NCBI RefSeq assembly: GCF_003725545.1 | Contig: NZ_RJLN01000053.1 | Coordinates: forward strand, 1 to 36,897 | Length of the DNA: 36,897 bases | Direction of reading: 5' to 3' | Origin: Micromonospora solifontis | GTDB lineage: Bacteria; Actinomycetota; Actinomycetes; Mycobacteriales; Micromonosporaceae | Shown: positions 32,294 to 36,897 of the stretch, one piece after another | How the letters are laid out: each line of letters starts with the position of its first letter | Numbering within the stretch: position 1 is the first letter of the stretch | Translations under genes and position numbers: made by a program | Notes under the pieces: model-generated | What the model was told of the DNA's origin: nothing | The model's database searches: none | What the model saw: only the letters and a program-made list of their open reading frames with translations

Positions 32294-32802
32294 CGCGTCA
32301 CCTCCGTACGGCTCGTCAGCTCGTCCAGCCCGGGCACCAGTTGCCGGAGCCGGGCCAGTGCCTTGGCGGTCTGGCTGGCCACCGTGCCGGCCCGGCAGCC
32401 GAGCAGGGCGGCGGTCTGTTCGACGCTGAGGTCCTCCAGGTAGCGCAGGGTCAGCACGGCCCGCTGGCGGGGTGGCAGGGCGCGCAGCGCGTCCCGCAGC
32501 AGCAGCCGCAGGTCGCTGTCCGGACCGGCCGCCGCCTGCTCGGGCAGCTCCGCGACCGGGACCTCCGCCCGCCGCGCGCGTCGCCGCCAGCCGGAGACCT
32601 GGTCGTGGTAGAGGATCCGTTTCACGTACGGCTCCGCGTCGCCCCGGATCCCGGGCCAGCGGGCGTACGCCTTGGCCAGCGCGTTCTGCAGCAGGTCCTC
32701 CGCCGCGTGCTGGTTGCCGGCGAGCGCGTACGCGACGCGCAGCAGGGCCGCACCCCGTTCGTTGACGAACGCGGTGAACTCCCCGTCGATGACGTCTGTC
32801 AC
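32290..32802 (-). CDS. SigE-family (SIG20-like) RNA polymerase sigma factor
   Basis: 170 residues from a GTG with GGAGGTG upstream. Region 2 reads EFTAFVNERGAALLRVAYALAGNQHAAEDLLQNALAKAYARW and region 4 reads LPPRQRAVLTLRYLEDLSVEQTAALLGCRAGTVASQTAKALARLR, which I quote here only as the residues 8-49 and 104-148 landmarks. This is the compact actinobacterial SigE-family layout in which a propeller or sensor protein is often encoded next door. It starts the leftward run that continues with the propeller, NfeD-like and flotillin genes. Target promoters unknown. Confidence 0.9.
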   Translation of the reverse strand: MTDVIDGEFTAFVNERGAALLRVAYALAGNQHAAEDLLQNALAKAYARWPGIRGDAEPYVKRILYHDQVSGWRRRARRAEVPVAELPEQAAAGPDSDLRLLLRDALRALPPRQRAVLTLRYLEDLSVEQTAALLGCRAGTVASQTAKALARLRQLVPGLDELTSRTEVTR

Positions 32803-32872
32803 CGTTCACCTCCGTACCTCTGACGCACGGGGCGGACGAAACTTTGCCCGACCGCGGGGAAGAATGGGGGGC

Positions 32873-33355
32873 ATGCGCTGGACCGTGCTCGATTCGCCGA
32901 TCGGGGAGTTCTCCGTCGCCACCGACGGCGAGGCCGTCCGCGCGGCGCACTTCGGCCGGGTGGCGGCGGCGACCGGGGAACCGGGCGACGCGGTCGCCGG
33001 CCGGGCGCTGGCCGAGCTACGCGCCTACTTCGCCGGGGAGCTGACCGAGTTCACCGTGCCGGTGGCCGTGCCGCGCGGTTCGGAGTTCGAACGCGCGGTG
33101 TGGCGGGAGATGACCCGCATCCCGTACGGGGAGACGCTCACCTACGGCGAGGTGGCGAAGGCGGTCGGCGACCCGGGTGCGGCCCGGGCGGTCGGGGTGG
33201 CCTGCAACCGCAACCCGGTGCCGGTGATCGTGCCCTGCCACCGGATCGTCGGGGCGGGCGGCAAGCTGGTGGGCTTCGGCGGCGGGCTGCCGCGCAAGGT
33301 GACCCTGCTGGAACTGGAAGCGGCGGTGGCGCTGCGGCGCGCCTGGCTCTCCTGA
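32873..33355 (+). CDS. ogt: Methylated-DNA--[protein]-cysteine S-methyltransferase
   Basis: Suicide repair protein that removes O6-alkyl groups from guanine onto its own cysteine. 160 residues; MRWTVLDSPIGEFSVATDG is a typical start. The active site is VPVIVPCHRIVGAGGKLVGFGGG (PCHR near residue 121), preceded by the helix-turn-helix IPYGETLTYGEVAKAVG and AARAVGVACNRNP. An in-frame ATG nine bases earlier (32864) is equally possible. It is divergent from the sigma factor across 70 bases. No AdaA-type domain is present. Confidence 0.94.
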   Translation: MRWTVLDSPIGEFSVATDGEAVRAAHFGRVAAATGEPGDAVAGRALAELRAYFAGELTEFTVPVAVPRGSEFERAVWREMTRIPYGETLTYGEVAKAVGDPGAARAVGVACNRNPVPVIVPCHRIVGAGGKLVGFGGGLPRKVTLLELEAAVALRRAWLS

Positions 33356-33458
33356 GGAGTTATCGCACAATTCGTCCGTCGTGGTCCGAACGCTGCTCGC
33401 CATCATCTTCTCCGGCAAGATCCCGAATCGTGCGGAGGAGACGTGGCACCGAGCGTGG

Positions 33459-33488
33459 TTGACGTGCACCCAGACGAGTTATACAAAT
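33459..33488 (+). promoter_or_regulatory. Promoter of the toxin-antitoxin pair, probably leaderless
   Basis: TTGACG (33459-33464) and TACAAA (33482-33487) lie 17 bases apart in an unusually AT-rich patch (TTATACAAAT). The start point would fall at or beside the ATG at 33494. It would exclude the earlier GTG at 33443 from this transcript. Confidence 0.5.
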
Positions 33489-33493
33489 CTGGT

Positions 33494-33700
33494 ATGGCCT
33501 TCACCCTGAACCTGAAGCCCGAGGTCGAGCAGCGGCTCAAGGAGCTCGCCGAGGCGGAGCACCGATCGATGCACAAGACGGTCGAGGTGGCGGTGCAGGC
33601 GTACCTGGACCGGCACGAGCGCGACGAGTGGACCCGCCAGGCCGCGCGTCGCGTTCGTGAGCGGAATGCCGAGTTCTACGACATGTTGGGCGACCGGTGA
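33494..33700 (+). CDS. Ribbon-helix-helix antitoxin-like protein
   Basis: 68 residues from the ATG at 33494: MAFTLNLKPEVEQRLKELAE, then HRSMHKTVEVAVQAYLDRH. This is an Arc/MetJ/HicB-like ribbon-helix-helix fold (one strand and two helices), followed by a charged C-terminal helix (DEWTRQAARRVRERNAEFYDML) suited to masking a toxin. A GTG at 33443 with a strong GGAGGAG ribosome site would give 85 residues; it is an alternative start. The stop overlaps the GTG of the next gene by four bases (GTGA), the usual layout of a type II pair. Such proteins repress their own promoter; the target here is not shown. Confidence 0.75.
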   Translation: MAFTLNLKPEVEQRLKELAEAEHRSMHKTVEVAVQAYLDRHERDEWTRQAARRVRERNAEFYDMLGDR

Positions 33701-34083
33701 GGGGGCACTGGCCGGACGCCGAGGATCTGCTGCTCCTGCTGGCCGACAGCACAGCGTCCCGAACGATCGTGCGGGACGGTGGAATCCTCTTCGCCTCGGC
33801 CGCGCGGCCGCACGCCCACCTGCTTCAGGGTCTCGTCTATCCGACGCCGCTGGATCAGGCGGCCGCTCTCCTGCACGGGATCCTCGTCTGGCGTCCGCTC
33901 GACATGTGGAACGCCAGTCTCGCCTGGACGGCAGCCGATGTCCTCCTGGAACGCTTCGGGTTCGTCCTCAGCATGCCGGCGAAGGACCGGATGGCGTTGA
34001 CGGACGCGTTGACCAGCGGAGAGGTCGACTCGGTCGAGGAGTTGGCACTGCGGCTGTCGCCGTACCTGGAGATGTCGGACTGA
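33697..34083 (+). CDS. Fic/Doc-like toxin component with degenerate active site
   Basis: 128 residues. Helical core PTPLDQAAALLHGILVWRPL and WNASLAWTAADVLLERFGF resembles the central helices of Doc/Fic proteins, where the motif HPFxDGNKRTA would fall. Here the place reads RPLDMWNASLAWTA, so the catalytic His and the GNKR loop are gone. Similar short proteins in streptomycetes are annotated as Fic-family toxin components of TA pairs; I recall this from the family and have not searched. The DSVEELALRLSPYLE tail also fits. It overlaps the antitoxin gene by four bases and ends at a hairpin. It may be an inactive or differently acting toxin. Confidence 0.6.
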   Translation: MRGHWPDAEDLLLLLADSTASRTIVRDGGILFASAARPHAHLLQGLVYPTPLDQAAALLHGILVWRPLDMWNASLAWTAADVLLERFGFVLSMPAKDRMALTDALTSGEVDSVEELALRLSPYLEMSD

Positions 34084-34088
34084 ACGCG

Positions 34089-34120
34089 CGAGGGCCGGGT
34101 CCGTGCGGACCCGGCCCTCG
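34089..34120. terminator. Terminator between the TA pair and ino1
   Basis: A 14-bp perfect stem (34089-34102 with 34107-34120) around the loop GTGC lies between two convergent genes. On the plus strand a short T run (CTGTTTC) follows about ten bases later. Confidence 0.8.
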
Positions 34121-34139
34121 ACGGTGCTGTTTCAGCGCG

Positions 34140-35219
34140 TCAGCGCTCGACCTCGCCCTTGATGAACGCCTCGACGGCGGCGTGCGCGTCGTGGTCGGCG
34201 TACTGCTTCGGCGGGGACTTCATGAAGTACGAGGACGCGGAGAGGATCGGTCCGCCGATCTTCCGGTCCAGCGCGATCTTCGCGGCGCGGACGGCGTCGA
34301 TGATGACACCGGCCGAGTTCGGCGAGTCCCACACCTCGAGCTTGAGCTCGGCGTTCAGCGGGGTGTCGCCGAACGAGCGGCCCTCCAGCCGGATGTACGC
34401 CCACTTGCGGTCGTCGAGCCACGGCACGTGGTCCGACGGGCCGATGTGCACGTCGCTCTTCTGCATCTCGTGCGGGATCTGGGAGGTCACCGACTGGGTC
34501 TTCGAGATCTTCTTCGAGACCAGGCGGTTGCGCTCCAGCATGTTCATGAAGTCCATGTTGCCGCCGAAGTTGAGCTGGTACGTGCGCAGCAGCTCAACCC
34601 CGCGGTCCTCGAAGAGCTTCGCCAGAGCGCGGTGCACGATGGTGGCACCCACCTGGCTCTTGATGTCGTCGCCGACGATCGGCAGGCCCGCGTCCTCGAA
34701 CTTCTTCGCCCACTCCGGGTCGGAGGCGATGAAGACCGGCAGGGCGTTCACGAACGCGCAGCCGGCGTCGATCGCGGCCTGGGCGTAGAACTTGTCGGCC
34801 TGCTCGGAGCCCACGGGCAGGTAGGAGACGACCACGTCGACCTGCGCGTCGCGCAGCGCCTGGGCCACGTCGACCGGCTCGACGTCCGACTCCTCGATGA
34901 TCTCGCGGTAGTACTGGCCGAGACCGTCGAAGGTCGGGCCGCGCTGCACGGTGACGCCGGTCGGCGGCACGTCGCACAGCTTGATGGTGTTGTTCTCGCT
35001 GGCGACGATCGCCTCGGCGAGGTCCATGCCCACCTTCTTGGCGTCCACGTCGAACGCCGCGACGAACTTCACGTCGGAAACGTGGTAGTCGCCGAAGGTG
35101 ACGTGCATGAGACCCGGGACGCGGTCGTTCGGGTCGGCGTTCCGGTAGTACTCCACGCCCTGCACGAGGGACGAGGCGCAGTTACCCACACCGACGATGG
35201 CGACGCGGACGGAGCCCAT
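34140..35219 (-). CDS. ino1: Inositol-3-phosphate synthase
   Basis: Converts glucose 6-phosphate to L-myo-inositol 1-phosphate with NAD, the first step toward phosphatidylinositol and mycothiol in actinobacteria. 359 residues from the ATG at 35219, with GGAGG eight bases upstream; nine further codons upstream are open but less likely. The NAD motif is VAIVGVGNCASSLVQGVEYY near residue 5. Catalytic-domain landmarks are the LPVGSEQADKFYAQAAIDAG block, DDIKSQVGATIVHRAL near 190, LNFGGNMDFMNML and KSDVHIGPSDHVPWLDDRKWAYI. It follows the PadR gene by 23 bases and is probably in one operon with it. Confidence 0.95.
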   Translation of the reverse strand: MGSVRVAIVGVGNCASSLVQGVEYYRNADPNDRVPGLMHVTFGDYHVSDVKFVAAFDVDAKKVGMDLAEAIVASENNTIKLCDVPPTGVTVQRGPTFDGLGQYYREIIEESDVEPVDVAQALRDAQVDVVVSYLPVGSEQADKFYAQAAIDAGCAFVNALPVFIASDPEWAKKFEDAGLPIVGDDIKSQVGATIVHRALAKLFEDRGVELLRTYQLNFGGNMDFMNMLERNRLVSKKISKTQSVTSQIPHEMQKSDVHIGPSDHVPWLDDRKWAYIRLEGRSFGDTPLNAELKLEVWDSPNSAGVIIDAVRAAKIALDRKIGGPILSASSYFMKSPPKQYADHDAHAAVEAFIKGEVER

Positions 35220-35242
35220 AGCGTCTGCCTCCTTCTTCTTCA

Positions 35243-35881
35243 TCACGGCCGCTCTTTCCTGGACTCTCCAGGCGGGGGCGGGCTGTCTTCTTCTCGTCGG
35301 CCGCCGGCCGTCCCGGGTTGCGGGACCGTCGGGGCTCGGCCGGAGCGCTCGTTGGCGATGAGCTCCTCCAGCCAGCGGACCTCGCGCTCACAGGCGTCGA
35401 GCCCGTGGCGTTGCAGTTCCAGGGTGTACGCGTCGAGCCGCTCGGCCGCCCGGCCGAGCACGTCACGAAGACCTTCGCGACGCTCCTCGATCTTTCGACG
35501 GCGACCTTCCAGGATCCGGAGCCGGGTGGCCTGGTCGGTCCGGGCGAAGAACGCGAAGTGCACCCCGAAGCCCGTGTCGTCGTACGTCTCTGGCCCAGCC
35601 TGCGCTATCAGCTGGGCGAAGCGTTCCTTGCCCTCCGCGGTAATGGTGTAGACCACCCGACCTCGCCGGCTGGTCAGGGCGGGCACCTCCTCGGCGGTCG
35701 CGGGCGTCTCGGCGGCTTCGGTGATCCAACCCGCCGCCTGCAACCGGCGCAGCGTCGGGTAGAGGGAGCCGTAGCTGATCGCCGCCCGGATGGCGCCGAG
35801 CTTGGCGGTCAACTCCTTGCGCAGCTCGTAGCCGTGCATGGGAGCCTCCTGCAGGAGGCCCAGGATGGCGAACTCGAGCAC
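35243..35881 (-). CDS. PadR-family transcriptional regulator
   Basis: 212 residues from the GTG at 35881. The winged helix-turn-helix is LEFAILGLLQEAPMHGYELRKEL ... YGSLYPTLRRLQAAGWI, a clear PadR signature, at residues 2-55. RGRVVYTITAEGKERFAQL is the wing, and the C-terminal helical part (residues 120-185) is coiled-coil-like for dimerisation. A Pro/Arg/Glu tail ends the protein. It lies upstream of ino1 as in mycobacteria (Rv0047c-Rv0046c). A perfect palindrome sits about 42 bases upstream of its start, so autoregulation, and control of ino1 with it, is likely. Confidence 0.92.
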   Translation of the reverse strand: MLEFAILGLLQEAPMHGYELRKELTAKLGAIRAAISYGSLYPTLRRLQAAGWITEAAETPATAEEVPALTSRRGRVVYTITAEGKERFAQLIAQAGPETYDDTGFGVHFAFFARTDQATRLRILEGRRRKIEERREGLRDVLGRAAERLDAYTLELQRHGLDACEREVRWLEELIANERSGRAPTVPQPGTAGGRREEDSPPPPGESRKERP

Positions 35882-35922
35882 GGGCCACCCCTTCTTACCC
35901 CCGGCGCGGAGTCGTAACCGCC

Positions 35923-35947
35923 GCGATGTATCGGACCGATACATCGC
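35923..35947. promoter_or_regulatory. PadR operator (perfect palindrome)
   Basis: GCGATGTATCGG at 35923-35934 and CCGATACATCGC at 35936-35947 are perfect 12-bp arms around a single A. The core ATGTAT-N7-ATACAT fits the ATGT-N-ACAT operators known for PadR repressors. It lies just upstream of the padR gene and is the strongest palindrome outside the parS sites. Confidence 0.8.
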
Positions 35948-36042
35948 ACGTTAGCGGAGACGCATGATCAGGGCAAACCCTCGTTTGCGCGCTCCTGCCA
36001 TCACGGATCGTGACGGTGGTCGCCTCGTCCCGCCGGACCGCG

Positions 36043-36048
36043 TACCCT
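36043..36048 (+). promoter_or_regulatory. -10 element of a probably leaderless gene (36056)
   Basis: TACCCT ends seven bases before the ATG at 36056, so transcription would start at or next to the start codon. No convincing -35 is visible, and no ribosome site precedes the ATG. Confidence 0.45.
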
Positions 36049-36055
36049 TTGCCGC

Positions 36056-36520
36056 ATGCGTACGCAGCGCCAGGTCGTCGACTACTCGCTCCAGAAGCGA
36101 GCGGTGCTGCGTGACCTCCTCGCCAGCCGGATCGGCACGTACGACGTCTGCGACGCGTCGCCGTACCTGAAGAACGCCGCCCGGTTCCACGGCGAGCCCA
36201 CCGAGGAGCGCTGCCCGATCTGCCGCAGTGAGAACCTCATCCACGTCCACTACATTTACGGTGACGAACTCAAGCAGTCCGCCGGCCAGGCGCGTAACCG
36301 GGCCGAGTTGTCGGTGCTGGCGATGACGCTGCGTGAGTTCCAGGTGTTCGTGGTGGAGGTGTGCCCCGGCTGTGACTGGAACCATCTCGTCGAGCAGTTC
36401 CTGCTCGGCCGGGACGGTCTGGCCGGTGGCGCCGAGGGCGGGTCGGAGCAGGAGGCGGTGAGCGGCTCGTCCGCGCCGACCGGCTCCACCCCTCGTCGAA
36501 GGCGAGAGGCGCAACGGTGA
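36056..36520 (+). CDS. DUF5318-family protein (zinc-ribbon-like)
   Basis: 154 residues. Conserved start MRTQRQVVDYSLQKRAVLRDL, then DVCDASPYLKNAARFHG. ERCPICRSENLIHVHYIYG near residue 51 and VVEVCPGCDWNHLVEQF near 100 form two CxxC pairs, suggesting a zinc ribbon. The last 35 residues are a Ser/Gly/Arg tail. The gene occupies the conserved place between padR and the penicillin-binding-protein gene (Rv0049 in M. tuberculosis). The biochemical role of the family is unknown to me. Confidence 0.88.
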   Translation: MRTQRQVVDYSLQKRAVLRDLLASRIGTYDVCDASPYLKNAARFHGEPTEERCPICRSENLIHVHYIYGDELKQSAGQARNRAELSVLAMTLREFQVFVVEVCPGCDWNHLVEQFLLGRDGLAGGAEGGSEQEAVSGSSAPTGSTPRRRREAQR

Positions 36521-36714
36521 ATCCGGCTGTCCGGAGCGGGTCCCGCGCAACGAGCGGGTGGCGTATCCGACAGCAACTGAGTCTGATTGGTCCGAATAGG
36601 TCCAATTTGACGGCTGCACCCCGGCACGTCCGGCGTGTAGCGTCTCGTGTTCCAGCTCACGGCAACCCGGTGGCGGCGCCCGCGCGCCCCACCGCGACCG
36701 GCAGGGTGTGAGGA

Positions 36715-36897
36715 ATGAACTACGGCGATCCCAGTTCTTCGCGTGGGCGGGCCCAGATCCCGGGCCCGAACGGCGACCCCGGTTCCGGCGGGAGCGCACG
36801 CGGGAACGGTTGGTCATCCGGGTCCGAGGGCCGCGCCGCGGCGACGCCGCGCGGCTCGTCCGGTGGGCGTGCCGCGGTCGGCGGCGCCGCCCCGGCG
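36715..36897 (+). CDS. Bifunctional penicillin-binding protein, N-terminal part (runs off the right edge)
   Basis: Only 61 codons are in the window. They start MNYGDPSSSRGRAQIPGPNG and form a Gly/Ser/Ala/Arg-rich, disordered cytoplasmic N-terminus without any catalytic domain yet. The call rests on position directly after DUF5318 (Rv0050, ponA1, in M. tuberculosis) and on the resemblance of this opening to PBP1-type transglycosylase/transpeptidases of the family as I remember them. A short AGGA precedes the ATG and AGGG lies about eight bases further upstream. The product would polymerise and cross-link peptidoglycan. Confidence 0.65.
   Translation, partial: MNYGDPSSSRGRAQIPGPNGDPGSGGSARGNGWSSGSEGRAAATPRGSSGGRAAVGGAAPA

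Noticed and set aside
32621..32635. Seventh parS site (GTTTCACGT...)
   Set aside because: Only the left half matches; the right half reads ACGG, so it is not a palindrome.
35182..35190. DnaA-box-like TTACCCACA at the start of ino1
   Set aside because: One mismatch, isolated, and encodes the conserved GVGNC of the NAD-binding motif.
36607..36643. Promoter for the penicillin-binding-protein gene (TTGACG ... TAGCGT)
   Set aside because: The spacer would be 25 bases, too long for a standard promoter.

Overview
The window is a very GC-rich chromosomal segment of an actinobacterium. Gene order and protein sequences fit the family Micromonosporaceae (Micromonospora or a close relative); this is inference from synteny and remembered family sequences, not a database result. 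It is the replication-origin region. It holds the origin between dnaN and dnaA, the rpmH-rnpA-yidD-yidC-jag-rsmG-parA-parB run, the murJ/sigM/trxBA/cwlM block and the ino1-PadR-DUF5318-penicillin-binding-protein end, an order largely shared with Mycobacterium (roughly Rv3907-Rv3924 plus Rv0001-Rv0003 and Rv0046-Rv0050). I see no tRNA, rRNA, CRISPR array, prophage or insertion sequence.

Layout, left to right. 1-3398, minus strand: start of a DciA/DUF721 gene, recF, gnd, dnaN. 3399-4173: oriC, with about 14 DnaA-box-like 9-mers and an AT-rich patch. 4174-6000: dnaA (minus), ended by a perfect hairpin with a T tract. 6001-6629: divergent dnaA/rpmH control region. 6630-12991, plus: rpmH, rnpA, yidD, yidC, jag/khpB, rsmG, parA, parB, then a strong terminator. 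12992-14872: 1.9 kb without a supportable gene, carrying four parS sites, a degenerate 18-bp tandem repeat and a second DnaA-box cluster. 14873-19025: an HIT-like protein (plus), D-Ala-D-Ala ligase-like protein and aminotransferase (both minus), and a GNAT protein (plus). 19034-27475, minus: cwlM-like amidase, trxA, trxB, anti-sigma factor, sigM-like ECF sigma factor, a membrane pseudokinase, and the lipid II flippase murJ. 27605-29065: CCA-adding enzyme (plus). 29109-32802, minus: SPFH/flotillin protein, NfeD-like protein, a membrane-anchored beta-propeller protein and a SigE-type sigma factor. 32873-34083, plus: ogt-like methyltransferase and a small RHH/Fic-like toxin-antitoxin pair. 34140-35881, minus: inositol-3-phosphate synthase and a PadR repressor with a perfect operator. 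36056-36897, plus: DUF5318 protein and the start of a bifunctional penicillin-binding protein.

How it fits together. DnaA, DnaN, RecF, DciA and oriC start and sustain replication. ParA, ParB and six perfect parS sites (two inside the parA reading frame) segregate the new origins. Jag, YidC, YidD, RnpA and L34 serve translation, RNA processing and membrane insertion. MurJ, the pseudokinase, CwlM, the Ddl-like ligase and the terminal penicillin-binding protein are cell-wall factors. SigM with its anti-sigma factor probably links envelope or redox stress to trxBA.

The items most worth a second look are two extra DnaA-box clusters 10.6 and 21.6 kb from oriC, parS sites written into the parA coding sequence, the pseudokinase encoded apart from MurJ, the Fic-like toxin lacking the catalytic motif, and the HIT-like protein lacking a histidine of its triad.
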